A program made the translations under genes and the position numbers. 49,818 nt of DNA from Candidatus Hikarchaeia archaeon HikBin5 (GTDB lineage Archaea > Halobacteriota > Halobacteria > Halobacteriales > Hikarchaeaceae): positions 1 through 49,818 of the forward strand of contig WTZU01000007.1 of the NCBI GenBank assembly GCA_009889625.1. Reading direction: 5' to 3'. Shown in pieces: positions 36,464 to 45,771 of the stretch. Below the pieces are notes generated by a model. It saw only the letters and a program-made list of their open reading frames with translations, was not told where the DNA came from and searched no databases. Positions within the stretch are counted from its first letter, which is position 1, and each line of letters opens with the position of its first letter.

Positions 36464-37435
36464 ATGAAGGCGACTGCAAGAGCCCACCCCATCCAAGGTC
36501 TCATAAAATATCATGGAATTCAAGATTCTATCCTTAGGCTTCCTTACCACGATAGCATTAGTGTTTGCACGGCCCCAAGCAGCACTACCACGACCGTCGA
36601 ATTTGACCAAAATCTGAAATCTGATGTATATTCTATTAACGGAAAGATCCTTCAAGGCCGATCTGCAGAGCGTGTAAAATCAGTTGTAGATAGAGTAAGA
36701 GAATTGAGCAACATTTCTCACCATGTAAAACTTGAAAGCACTAATTCATTTCCTTCTAATATAGGACTTGGATCATCAGCTTCCGGATTCGCAGCAGCAG
36801 CTTTGGCCCTATCTGAAGCTGCAGATCTAAATCTCTCTTTAGAAGAAGTTTCAACTATCGCCAGGCGTGGATCAAGCTCCGCTGCCCGGTCTGTAACTGG
36901 AGGATTTTCTATTTTACACTCTAGTGAAGAGGACTCTACATGCAAATCCACTCAGATCGAAGATGGTTTCTCTGATGATCTTCGAATTATCGTTGCAATC
37001 GTACCTGCACATAAGGAGACAGATTCTGCTCATTCTGAAGCCGCTGATAGCCACATGTTCCAAGCCCGAGTAAAATATGCACAATCTCAAATATTTGCAG
37101 CAATGGATGCAATAGAAATAGGAGATTTTGACGGTACATTTTCACTAGCAGAATTGGATTCGATATCTCTGGCAGCAACTACCATGACTGGCCCAACTGG
37201 GTGGATTTATTGGAAACCAGAGACGTTAATGATTTTTGAAACCATCCGAACTTTGAGAGAGTCTGGTATAGATGCATATTTTTCAACTGACACTGGTGCA
37301 ACAGTTTATATCAACACAAGAGAAAAATATACTTCTCAAATTTCAGATTCTATATCCGATCTTGGAATCGAAACACAAACATGGCAGGTAGGTGGCCCAG
37401 CAATCTTATTAGATAGCAATGAAGATTTATTTTAA
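36464..37435 (+). CDS. mvaD: Mevalonate-pathway decarboxylase (phosphomevalonate decarboxylase type)
   Basis: This GHMP-family enzyme acts in isoprenoid (archaeal lipid) synthesis. AHPIQGLIKYHGIQ near residue 6 contains the conserved Lys. SFPSNIGLGSSASGFAA near 100 is the phosphate-binding loop, and ARRGSSSAARSVTGGFSIL near 130 carries the decarboxylase Arg and Ser pattern. The sequence looks like haloarchaeal proteins shown to act on 5-phosphomevalonate rather than the diphosphate, so isopentenyl phosphate and a downstream isopentenyl phosphate kinase are expected. This substrate call rests on my memory of the family. Its end overlaps the converging SDR gene by 4 bases. Confidence 0.9.
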   Translation: MKATARAHPIQGLIKYHGIQDSILRLPYHDSISVCTAPSSTTTTVEFDQNLKSDVYSINGKILQGRSAERVKSVVDRVRELSNISHHVKLESTNSFPSNIGLGSSASGFAAAALALSEAADLNLSLEEVSTIARRGSSSAARSVTGGFSILHSSEEDSTCKSTQIEDGFSDDLRIIVAIVPAHKETDSAHSEAADSHMFQARVKYAQSQIFAAMDAIEIGDFDGTFSLAELDSISLAATTMTGPTGWIYWKPETLMIFETIRTLRESGIDAYFSTDTGATVYINTREKYTSQISDSISDLGIETQTWQVGGPAILLDSNEDLF

Positions 37436-38187
37436 TTTTCAAAAATATAGTCTGTTTCTTCGTATCCTTTCCCATCCCCCAAACCCCGATACCTTCCTCC
37501 ATTTCTACCCTCTCCACTCGCAAGTCTGATCATCGGCTCTGTAATGACCTCTGGATCATGATTCATATTTTCCATTGGGTTCTCTACAAAAGCTGCCTCA
37601 TTGGTTCTAACACCACCTGGCGGCGGTGTAAATATCAATGAATCTACTGGCTCCTTTTCCAATTCTAATGACAACGTCCAATGAAATCCTTCTGCTCCAA
37701 ACTTAGATGAAACATATGCACTTCTTTTCACCCGTCCTTTTTTCCCATGTCCCGATGTAATGTGAATTATTCTTCCACGCTTTCTATTTAACATCCCCGG
37801 CAGTACAAATCTAGTACACAAAAAACAACCACGTAAATTAGTTTTTATCACTTCATCCCATAATTCAAGTGGAACTTTGGCAACAGCGTATTCTTCACCC
37901 ACTAGTGTTAGTTGTTTCACACCTGCATTATTAACTAGAACATCTGCCCCTCCACATCCCTCCGAAACTGAAATCAAACGTTTTACATCATTTTCATTCC
38001 CCACATCACAAACCACTGGAATCATTTCTCCATCACCTTTGATCATTTTTATAGAATTTTCTAGCCCCTTCTTATCTATATCTCCGCAAATAACAGTTGC
38101 CCCTTCTTTAACAAACCCCATCACCATGGCTTCACCCAATCCCGAAGCAGCCCCGGTTACAATAATAACTTTATCTTTAAGCCTCAT
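37432..38187 (-). CDS. Short-chain dehydrogenase/reductase
   Basis: This 251-residue Rossmann-fold oxidoreductase has the cofactor motif TGAASGLGEAM at the start, then NNAGVKQ near residue 91 and the catalytic SAYVSSK (Tyr-x3-Lys) near 156-162, with Ser in HITSGHG upstream. The acidic residue in CGDIDKKG after strand 2 favours NAD over NADP. The C-terminal ~50 residues (GEGRNGGRYRGLGDGKGYEE) are Gly-rich and unusual for a simple SDR. The substrate is unknown. It is divergent from the beta-hydroxyacid dehydrogenase gene. Confidence 0.88.
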   Translation of the reverse strand: MRLKDKVIIVTGAASGLGEAMVMGFVKEGATVICGDIDKKGLENSIKMIKGDGEMIPVVCDVGNENDVKRLISVSEGCGGADVLVNNAGVKQLTLVGEEYAVAKVPLELWDEVIKTNLRGCFLCTRFVLPGMLNRKRGRIIHITSGHGKKGRVKRSAYVSSKFGAEGFHWTLSLELEKEPVDSLIFTPPPGGVRTNEAAFVENPMENMNHDPEVITEPMIRLASGEGRNGGRYRGLGDGKGYEETDYIFEN

Positions 38188-38264
38188 ACAACCCTATCTG
38201 GAAGGCAGACACGTAACATTTCCGACAGAAGACATTTTTATCTTTTGAGATAGGTTAATTTACC

Positions 38265-39152
38265 ATGACAAAATTAATTGGATTCATCGGTCTAGGAATA
38301 ATGGGCCTGCCTATGGCAAAAAATCTATTAACTGCAGGTTATTCAGTACTTGGTTATAATCGATCTTCTCCACGATTAGAAGACCTGGTTAGATCAGGTG
38401 GCATGGCCGCAAATACGCCAAAAGAAGTCGCAGAAAAAGCACAAATAATTATCATGTGTCTGCCAAATTCTAATTCAGTATCTGAAGTCCTTTTTCAAAA
38501 CCAAGGTCTTATGGAGGGGCTTCAAGATGGTAGCATCCTCATAGATTGTTCCACCATCTCTCCAACGGTAACTGTGGATATAGCGCAAAAACTCATGGAA
38601 TCTGGAATTTCTCTACTCGACGCGCCCATCTCTGGAGGAGAAGAAGGTGCAATTAATGGCACTCTATCCATCATGGTCGGCGGTGATATAGTTCTCTTAG
38701 ATCAACATATGGACATTTTCCAGGCAATGGGAACTACTATCACTTATTGCGGTCAAAATGGCGCGGGCCAAATAGCAAAAGCATGCAATCAAATTGTAGT
38801 CGCTTCGCAAATGGTAGGTGTCAGTGAAGCATTACTTCTTGCCAAAAAATCAGGAGCAGATTTGGAATCTGTTGTTTCTGCAATTTCACAGGGTGCAGCT
38901 AGTTGCTGGACACTTACCAATCGTGCACCTGATATGATCAAAGGGGATTTTTCCCCTGGTTTCTTCGCCGAATATCAATACAAAGATCTATGCATCGCAG
39001 TAGATTCTGGCAGGGAGTTTGGCTCTCCAATGCCCCAAACAATGGTGGCACATGAATTATATAAATCTATGATCCAAAATGGAATGGGGAGGGATGGAAA
39101 TTCCGGGGTCTTGAAAATTTTGGAATTACTCGCTGGGCCTCTTGAAAAGTGA
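38265..39152 (+). CDS. 3-hydroxyisobutyrate/tartronate-semialdehyde-type beta-hydroxyacid dehydrogenase
   Basis: This 295-residue enzyme has the family signature GFIGLGIMGLPMAKNLLTAGY (NAD(P)-binding) at the start, DAPISGGEEGA near 122 (substrate-binding), and the catalytic Lys in GAGQIAKACNQ near 171. The family reduces or oxidises 3-hydroxyisobutyrate, tartronate semialdehyde or succinic semialdehyde; the exact substrate is not clear. It lies between an SDR gene and aconitase, so carboxylic-acid metabolism is a plausible theme. The 116 bases between it and acnA hold nothing I can identify. Confidence 0.9.
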   Translation: MTKLIGFIGLGIMGLPMAKNLLTAGYSVLGYNRSSPRLEDLVRSGGMAANTPKEVAEKAQIIIMCLPNSNSVSEVLFQNQGLMEGLQDGSILIDCSTISPTVTVDIAQKLMESGISLLDAPISGGEEGAINGTLSIMVGGDIVLLDQHMDIFQAMGTTITYCGQNGAGQIAKACNQIVVASQMVGVSEALLLAKKSGADLESVVSAISQGAASCWTLTNRAPDMIKGDFSPGFFAEYQYKDLCIAVDSGREFGSPMPQTMVAHELYKSMIQNGMGRDGNSGVLKILELLAGPLEK

Positions 39153-39268
39153 AATCAAAACAACATTTTAGATTTTGAAAGTCATGTCGAAACCTATGAA
39201 TCTCCTGAGTCAGAGAGATGCTTTTACCTCGATTCAAAAAACTACATTTTGATTCTTATTTCTTCTCC

Positions 39269-41959
39269 TCACGCGAGAAGCCTTCTAAGAACATAATTCA
39301 AAATACCGCCATGTTCAATATATTTCACCGCAGCGGGAGTATTCACTTGGGCTATCACTGAAAATTCTAATTTTTCCCCATTTCCTCTCTCTGCAATAAC
39401 CTTCAATTTCTGACCAACATTCACTCCCGATTCTAATCCTATTATGTCATATTTTTCCGATCCATCGAGACCCAGGGATGTCTTTGATTCTCCATCTTCA
39501 AATTGCAATGGTATTACTCCCATTCCTACCAAATTATCTCTAAATATTCTTTCATAACTTTCTGCAATTGTCGCACGTATGCCTAAAAGATATGAACCCT
39601 TTGCCGCCCAATCTCTACTAGAACCTGCTCCAAATTCTTTCCCTGCAAGAACAATCAATGGGATGTTTTCTTCTTGGTAGTGTTTACTTGCGTCATAGAC
39701 ACTTGAAACCTCCTGTGAAATGAAATCAAATGTATATCCTCCTTCGATCTCGGGGACTAGTTCATTCTTGATCCTGACATTAGCAAAAGTACCTCTCATC
39801 ATGACTTCGTGATTCCCCCGGCGAGATCCATATGTATTAAATTCATATGGAGCTAGTCCTTCCCCTGTTAGCCAAATACCTGCTGGAACATCAGATCCAA
39901 ATGGACCTGCTGGACTGATATGATCTGTTGTAACTGTATCTCCCAAAACCAACAAACAACGCGCCCCCTTTATATTTTTTGTCCCCGGTGGATTTGAAGA
40001 AAAATTCTGGAAGAATGGAGGTTCTCGTATGTATGTAGATTTAGAATCCCATTCATAATTCACTCCTTCAGGTGCAGAGAGCTTTTCCCATTTTTCATCC
40101 CCCGAAAATACCTCTGAATATTTTTCCTGAAACATAGATGGATCTAGATTTTCTCTCACCGTTTCGTTTATTTCTTCATTGCTTGGCCAAACATCTTTCA
40201 GGTAAACTGGATTTCCATTTTTATCTTTTCCAAGTGGATCTACTTCTAGATTGATATCCATTCTCCCTGCAAGACCATATGCCACTACTAGTGGGGGACT
40301 AGCAAGATAATTGGCTCTAATTTTAGGATGAATTCGGGCTTCAAAATTTCTATTGCCACTCAAAACACTTGTTGCCCACAGGTTATTCTCATCAATCGCC
40401 TTTTCCACACTTTCGGGCAACGGACCTGCATTCCCAATACATGTTGTACATCCATACCCCACGACATGATATCCCAATTTCTCAAGTGGTTCTAGCAATT
40501 CTGACTCTTTCAAATATTCTGTAACAACCTTGCTCCCCGGGGCCAAGCTAGTTTTCACATGGGATGGTATTTCTAGACCTAGTTCTATGGCCTTTTCGGC
40601 TAAAAGCCCTGCAGCAACCATGACAGTTGGATTCGATGTATTTGTACAACTAGTAATTGCACTTACCACAACACTCCCGTGTCCAATAGAGGAATTTTCC
40701 TTTCCATCAAATTCAACTACAATTTCTTTGGATTTTCCTCCTTTCTCAACTTCTGAATCAAGTATCTCTTCAAAGTGAATCTTCATGTCGTTTAGTAGGA
40801 CTCGGTCTTGCGGCCTTTTTGGACCAGCTAGGCTAGGTTCTATTGTTCCTAGATTTAGCTCTACAATTTCTGTATACTCTGGTTCTTGTTCCCCGAATAA
40901 ACCCTGTTCTTTAAGGTATGCTTCTACCAATCGAATGTGTTTTTCATCTCTTCCTGTCAATCGAAGATACTCTAGTGTTACATCATCTACTGGGAATACA
41001 CTAATCGTCGATCCTTGCTCTGGAGCCATATTTGAAATAGTGGCTCTGTCTGGAACTGACAAAGTTTTGACAGCCGGTCCAAAAAATTCTACAAAGCGAT
41101 CTACTACTCCTACCTCTCTTAAAATTTCTACTAGGTATAATACTAAATCAGTTGCAGTTGCCCCTTGGGGTAGTTCTCCTGTCAATCTAACCCCCACAAC
41201 CTCTGGAAGTGTCATTGTTATGGGTTGACCAAGCATAGCAGCTTCTGCCTCAATTCCTCCCACTCCCCATCCCACTACGCCAATCCCTCCTATCATTGGA
41301 GTGTGGCTATCCGTTCCAACTAATGTATCTGGCAGTAGCCACTGATCCCCTTTTATCGATCTAGAGTGGACAACTTGACCGAGATATTCTAAATTCACTT
41401 GATGAACAATACCTGTTCCTGGGGGGACCACACGAAAACTAGAAAATGCTTGCTGAGCCCATTTCAACGACCGATACCGCTCCCCATTTCTTTCATATTC
41501 CATTTCAACATTTCGTTCATATGCATCCTCTGATCCAAAGAAATCAACTTGAACACTATGGTCAATCACCAAATCACATGGGACTGCAGGTTCTACTATG
41601 GAGGGATCTTTCCCTGCCCTATGGGCCGCCGATCTAAGTGCTGCTAAATCTACTACTGCAGGCACTCCTGTAAGATCTTGCAACACAACTCTAGATGGAC
41701 TAAATGGAACTTCCACATCGGGCGTTTCGGGTGCCCAAGAGGTTGCATTTTTCACATCTTCAAAATTTATTATTTCCCCATCTATATTCCGCAAAACCGA
41801 TTCTATGAGTATTCGAATACTAACTGGGAGCTTGTCCAATTCACAAAGCCCATCTTTTTCTAGTCCTTTCAAAGAAGCTATCTTGTATGTCTCTCCTTCA
41901 AATTCAAAATCCATTATGGCTGAAGAAGAATCTGATTTTTCCATATTGAACTTATGCAT
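39269..41959 (-). CDS. acnA: Aconitate hydratase, AcnA/IRP type
   Basis: This TCA-cycle enzyme interconverts citrate and isocitrate. It is 896 residues, full length. The three 4Fe-4S cysteines are in SAITSCTNTSNP (~437) and GYGCTTCIGNAG (~503 and 506). LVGTDSHTPMIGGIGVVGWGVGG (~215) and GAGSSRDWAAKG (~770) are substrate-site signatures. This is the large, monomeric AcnA form common in bacteria and in aerobic haloarchaea, consistent with an oxidative lifestyle. The start is the ATG at 41959; a second Met five codons on (MEKSDSSS) is possible. It is 25 bases upstream of the MFS stop, on the same strand. Confidence 0.95.
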   Translation of the reverse strand: MHKFNMEKSDSSSAIMDFEFEGETYKIASLKGLEKDGLCELDKLPVSIRILIESVLRNIDGEIINFEDVKNATSWAPETPDVEVPFSPSRVVLQDLTGVPAVVDLAALRSAAHRAGKDPSIVEPAVPCDLVIDHSVQVDFFGSEDAYERNVEMEYERNGERYRSLKWAQQAFSSFRVVPPGTGIVHQVNLEYLGQVVHSRSIKGDQWLLPDTLVGTDSHTPMIGGIGVVGWGVGGIEAEAAMLGQPITMTLPEVVGVRLTGELPQGATATDLVLYLVEILREVGVVDRFVEFFGPAVKTLSVPDRATISNMAPEQGSTISVFPVDDVTLEYLRLTGRDEKHIRLVEAYLKEQGLFGEQEPEYTEIVELNLGTIEPSLAGPKRPQDRVLLNDMKIHFEEILDSEVEKGGKSKEIVVEFDGKENSSIGHGSVVVSAITSCTNTSNPTVMVAAGLLAEKAIELGLEIPSHVKTSLAPGSKVVTEYLKESELLEPLEKLGYHVVGYGCTTCIGNAGPLPESVEKAIDENNLWATSVLSGNRNFEARIHPKIRANYLASPPLVVAYGLAGRMDINLEVDPLGKDKNGNPVYLKDVWPSNEEINETVRENLDPSMFQEKYSEVFSGDEKWEKLSAPEGVNYEWDSKSTYIREPPFFQNFSSNPPGTKNIKGARCLLVLGDTVTTDHISPAGPFGSDVPAGIWLTGEGLAPYEFNTYGSRRGNHEVMMRGTFANVRIKNELVPEIEGGYTFDFISQEVSSVYDASKHYQEENIPLIVLAGKEFGAGSSRDWAAKGSYLLGIRATIAESYERIFRDNLVGMGVIPLQFEDGESKTSLGLDGSEKYDIIGLESGVNVGQKLKVIAERGNGEKLEFSVIAQVNTPAAVKYIEHGGILNYVLRRLLA

Positions 41960-41984
41960 AGGTACTTTAAATAATTAGAGAAGT

Positions 41985-43196
41985 TCATCTACTTCTTGAA
42001 AAATGAATAATTGTAGCAAGAAGTAGGCCCAATCCTCCCAAAATTAGTCCGATCTTCACAAATGTAACTGACACCGTGCCACGGTAAAGTAAAATCCCCA
42101 TCAAAAACGGACCTGAAGCCTGCCCAAAACTCTGAGCAGCCATCGCAACAGAAATAGTTCCTCCTCTGAGCCCCGCGGGTGAGAATTGAACCATGAGGCT
42201 CTTTTGAATAGGTGCACTAACACTAGCTCCTATTGAAAAAACCACCAACGATCCCATCAGCACGATAAACGATTTTGATGCTCCCATCGCAGCTAGTCCT
42301 ATCCCTGTTGTGAGCAAACTAACACCTAGTAACATTAATGGGTCAAATCTATCCATGAAGCGACCAGATTGGGCGGCTCCAATAAGTGTCAAAATTCCAT
42401 AACTTGTAACAATTATCCCTGCCTCAAATGCCCCATATTGAAATTTTTCCAGAATCAATAATGACACATAAGCGAAAAAAGCAAAAGACATCATAAATCG
42501 AACAATAAACGACATACTCATCGCGGCTATGTCTAATCTAATCAGGGATTTGTATAATTTTGACACGTAGATCTTCCCCGATCCCCGTATGGCGTTGCCA
42601 TCGGATGGCAACACCACCCAAGTCCAAAAACCTGCAAAAATAGCAACAAAATATAGAATAAATGGAGCCCTCCACGAAATTATCAATAATCCACTTGCAA
42701 CTAATGGGGCTATGAGTGCTATCGACTGCATCCCCACTATTCGGACACCTTGGGCCGTGGCTTCTTGAATATCTGCATAGTAATCTCCTATCATGGCTAC
42801 ACTAACTGGCATCAATGCGGCAAAACCAATACCTTGTATCGCCCTCAAAACAAGAATAGTAACAAAATCGTTCACCAATCCAATTGCACCTCCTGCCAAA
42901 CCAAAAACAATAAAGCCAAACACTATGACGCGACGACGACCAATTCTATCCGATAACATCCCCATCAATGGAACAAGAAGGATCGAGGGGGCTGTGTATG
43001 CAGTTATGAGCTCCCCCGCTCTCACCGCTGGCATACCAAATACTAGGGTAACTTCCGCCGCGATTGGACTTACTGTATATACACCTGCCATCCCCACAGC
43101 AGCAGCAACCATGACAATTTGCATCTCTTTATCCAGAAATACCATGCCTTCTTTGCCAAATATCAATTCCAACCAATTCTCTAATGTTTTACCCAT
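41985..43196 (-). CDS. MFS transporter
   Basis: This 403-residue membrane protein has about 12 hydrophobic segments. GMLSDRIGRRRVIVFG (A-motif) is near residue 78 and VLRAIQGIGFAALMPVSVAMIGD (span 4) near 112-134. It most resembles drug or small-solute antiporters of the DHA1 group. It precedes acnA in the same transcription direction with a 25-base gap, so the two may be cotranscribed, but no shared substrate is evident. It is divergent from endA with 65 bases between. Confidence 0.85.
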   Translation of the reverse strand: MGKTLENWLELIFGKEGMVFLDKEMQIVMVAAAVGMAGVYTVSPIAAEVTLVFGMPAVRAGELITAYTAPSILLVPLMGMLSDRIGRRRVIVFGFIVFGLAGGAIGLVNDFVTILVLRAIQGIGFAALMPVSVAMIGDYYADIQEATAQGVRIVGMQSIALIAPLVASGLLIISWRAPFILYFVAIFAGFWTWVVLPSDGNAIRGSGKIYVSKLYKSLIRLDIAAMSMSFIVRFMMSFAFFAYVSLLILEKFQYGAFEAGIIVTSYGILTLIGAAQSGRFMDRFDPLMLLGVSLLTTGIGLAAMGASKSFIVLMGSLVVFSIGASVSAPIQKSLMVQFSPAGLRGGTISVAMAAQSFGQASGPFLMGILLYRGTVSVTFVKIGLILGGLGLLLATIIHFSRSR

Positions 43197-43261
43197 ATTA
43201 TCTCCTCAGTGGGACCAGCATTTACCGTAGCGGCTTTCTCCCCCGCAGTATATCTCTGAGT

Positions 43262-44263
43262 ATGGAAGGTCATCTATCCGGAAACCTCGTGATTGTAGGC
43301 GAAGATGCAAAACAACGTTTCCATGATTCAAGAGGATATGGTGTCCCACAAAATGGAAATAAAATCGCACTCGATCCCATCGAAGCTGCCCACCTTCTAC
43401 TTAGGGGCGATCTCGATACCGTCGATGGAATGGATTTTACCCAATTTATTTCAAAACAAAAATCAAATTTTTCCTCACACTTTTCGACATATATAGATCT
43501 TAGATTTCGAGGTTTTCATCTTACCCCTGTCGGTGATTCAAACGATTCTCATCTCAAACATATCGACTTCACTGTGTATGAACGTGGCACTAAACCACCC
43601 GGAGGGATAATCAAGTACAATCTACGGGTCATACGAGAACGTTCAACTATAATTGCAAATGAACTTGGCGGATGTGTACTTGCAATTGTAGATGAGGAGG
43701 GCGAATTAACCTATTTAAACACAACTGAAATTAATCCAATTGGAAAAATGAAATTTTCTCCCCCTTTATCAGAAGGCATCCTCCTAAAAGACAATGTATT
43801 GCTTAAAAATTCAGACCCCTCTCTTCACGAATCGGGCTTTTTCGGGCAACATATTCCAAATACCTCTCATATACAACTCTCCCTAGTCGAAGCAGCCTAT
43901 CTAAGTAACTGTGGGGTTTTATCGGTTAATGGAAATGTGATAGATCAAGGACGAACTATCGAAGGCAACCTGTTCGATCACCGTTTACTTGTATATACCA
44001 CTTTACGCAAACTAGGATTGGTCCCAAAAACTGGTTTTAAATTCGGATTTGATTTCAGAGTTTACCAGGACTTCAACACAACCACTGAAGCACTTCACTC
44101 CGAGTACTTGGTCAAGATCGTCGAAAATGAACATACTTTTTCAACGAAAGAACTATCCATCAATGTCCGCCTCGCAGTCGGTGTGAGAAAACGAACACTT
44201 TTTGCAATTGTAGACGGGAGTAATAATATCCGATGGATCTTGGTTGAAAGGGTGACACCATGA
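43262..44263 (+). CDS. endA: tRNA-splicing endonuclease EndA, two-domain fused form
   Basis: EndA excises introns from precursor tRNAs at bulge-helix-bulge sites. The 333-residue chain contains two tandem endonuclease units. The N-terminal unit starts MEGHLSGNLVIVGEDAKQRF and has degenerate catalytic residues. The C-terminal unit has the intact set: Tyr in FDFRVYQD, His in ALHSEYLVKI, and Lys in VRKRTLFAIVD. Two such chains make the alpha2 enzyme known from haloarchaea. I use the ATG at 43262 rather than the in-frame start at 43184, which overlaps the divergent MFS gene. Its stop overlaps trpS (ATGA). Confidence 0.92.
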   Translation: MEGHLSGNLVIVGEDAKQRFHDSRGYGVPQNGNKIALDPIEAAHLLLRGDLDTVDGMDFTQFISKQKSNFSSHFSTYIDLRFRGFHLTPVGDSNDSHLKHIDFTVYERGTKPPGGIIKYNLRVIRERSTIIANELGGCVLAIVDEEGELTYLNTTEINPIGKMKFSPPLSEGILLKDNVLLKNSDPSLHESGFFGQHIPNTSHIQLSLVEAAYLSNCGVLSVNGNVIDQGRTIEGNLFDHRLLVYTTLRKLGLVPKTGFKFGFDFRVYQDFNTTTEALHSEYLVKIVENEHTFSTKELSINVRLAVGVRKRTLFAIVDGSNNIRWILVERVTP

Positions 44264-45771
44264 ACAATAACTCTCGAAACGACCAAAAAGAAATTTCCAT
44301 TGATCCTTGGGGGTCATCCAATATCGAAGATTACGACGATCTATTCAATCACTTCGGAATATCGAAATTTGAACATTTACTCCCCGACATACCCAACCCT
44401 AATCATTTGATGAGGAGGGGTATAATATTCGGCCATCGTGGGTACCAATCAATTGTCGAAGCTATCAATTCGAAAAATCCCTTTTCAGTTCTATCCGGCT
44501 TCATGCCTACTGGCGATCCACACATAGGCCATAAAATGGTTTTTGATGAAATCGTTTGGCACCAAAAACAAGGTGCAAAAGCATATGCTTTGATAGCAGA
44601 TCTTGAAGCCCACGCAGCTAGGGGCTTAAGTTGGAATGATATTGATGGACACGCTAAGAACTATATCCTTGGTCTCTTGGCTTCTGGTTTTGATTTGGAA
44701 TCTGGGGAACTCTATAGGCAATCTTCAAACAGACGAGTTCAAGATTTGGCCTTTGAGCTTGGAATTGAAACCAATTTCTCTGAGATGCAATCAATTTATG
44801 GATTTTCTGATAACACTGAACTGTCTCACCTTCAGAGCGTACTGACACAAGCCGCTGATATCCTCTATCCTCAACTTGACCAGCCTCAGCCCACTATAAT
44901 CCCCGTCGGACCTGACCAAGATCCACATCTGCGACTGACTAGGGATTTGGCATCACGATTACGTTTATTTTCTGTAACTGAGGCTTATGCAAGTTTTGAG
45001 TCAAATGATCTAGAACTCATATACCTTAAACAAGCCTTCGACAAATTATCCTCTAAAAAGACACCACTCAATTGTAATGATGTCCTAGAACTACTTGAAA
45101 ATGAAAATCCCTCTGATGAAAATTTAATTGCCCTTTCTACCAAATTGCAATCTGCGTCAACTGAAGTGTTTTCACCTCGAATTCGAATCATTAACCATAG
45201 AGCAACTTCTCAATTATTCGGCGAATTAGCTTCTAGGATTTCTGAAGAAAAACAAGTATACAAAGAACATATGGATATTTTCAATTCTTCATATATGGCC
45301 ATCGACGATATAGTTAGGGAGTTTGAAATTGAACATGGTGGATACGCATTCTACCCTCCCCTCTCTCTTTATCATAGATTTATGAGCGGCCTTACCGGTG
45401 GCAAAATGTCTTCGTCAATTCCGGACAGCCACATCAGTTTATTCGAAGATCCCGAAAGTGGATACAAAAAAGTGAAAGCATCTACAACTGGAGGACGGGA
45501 ATCTGCAAAAATACAACGTGAGATGGGTGGAGAAGCTGATAAATGTCCTGTGTATGAGCTATACGCATACCTTTTAACACAAGAGGATGATTCGTATGCA
45601 CAACGGGTTTATGAAGAGTGCACAACTGGCACTCGACTTTGCGGCGATTGCAAAGAAGAAGCAGCAAATCTAATGAGAGAATTCTTAAAGGATTACCAAC
45701 AAAAAATAAAAGAAGTAGAACCTCTACTAGAGGAATTAACTCTACGTACACACCCCGAGGACAGCGATTAA
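44260..45771 (+). CDS. trpS: Tryptophanyl-tRNA synthetase, archaeal/eukaryotic type
   Basis: This class I synthetase charges tRNA-Trp. FMPTGDPHIGHKMVFDEIVW at residues ~81-100 contains the HIGH motif and GLTGGKMSSSIPDSH (~375-390) the KMSKS loop. The C-terminal section has CPVYELYAYL and TGTRLCGDCKEE, as in archaeal forms. It is coupled to endA by a 4-base overlap and directly abuts pheS (the TAA is followed at once by ATG). Length, 503 aa, is normal for haloarchaeal TrpRS. Confidence 0.95.
   Translation: MNNNSRNDQKEISIDPWGSSNIEDYDDLFNHFGISKFEHLLPDIPNPNHLMRRGIIFGHRGYQSIVEAINSKNPFSVLSGFMPTGDPHIGHKMVFDEIVWHQKQGAKAYALIADLEAHAARGLSWNDIDGHAKNYILGLLASGFDLESGELYRQSSNRRVQDLAFELGIETNFSEMQSIYGFSDNTELSHLQSVLTQAADILYPQLDQPQPTIIPVGPDQDPHLRLTRDLASRLRLFSVTEAYASFESNDLELIYLKQAFDKLSSKKTPLNCNDVLELLENENPSDENLIALSTKLQSASTEVFSPRIRIINHRATSQLFGELASRISEEKQVYKEHMDIFNSSYMAIDDIVREFEIEHGGYAFYPPLSLYHRFMSGLTGGKMSSSIPDSHISLFEDPESGYKKVKASTTGGRESAKIQREMGGEADKCPVYELYAYLLTQEDDSYAQRVYEECTTGTRLCGDCKEEAANLMREFLKDYQQKIKEVEPLLEELTLRTHPEDSD

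Noticed and set aside
39153-39268. Possible small gene between the dehydrogenase and acnA
   Set aside because: No ORF, stem or repeat of note is seen; it is a convergent spacer.
40785-41228. 147-residue plus-strand ORF inside acnA
   Set aside because: It is antisense to the conserved aconitase and Ser/Thr-rich, as expected for a mirror of an A/T-biased gene.
43184-43261. Longer EndA start at 43184
   Set aside because: It overlaps the start of the divergent MFS gene, and the EndA fold begins at MEGHLSG (43262).
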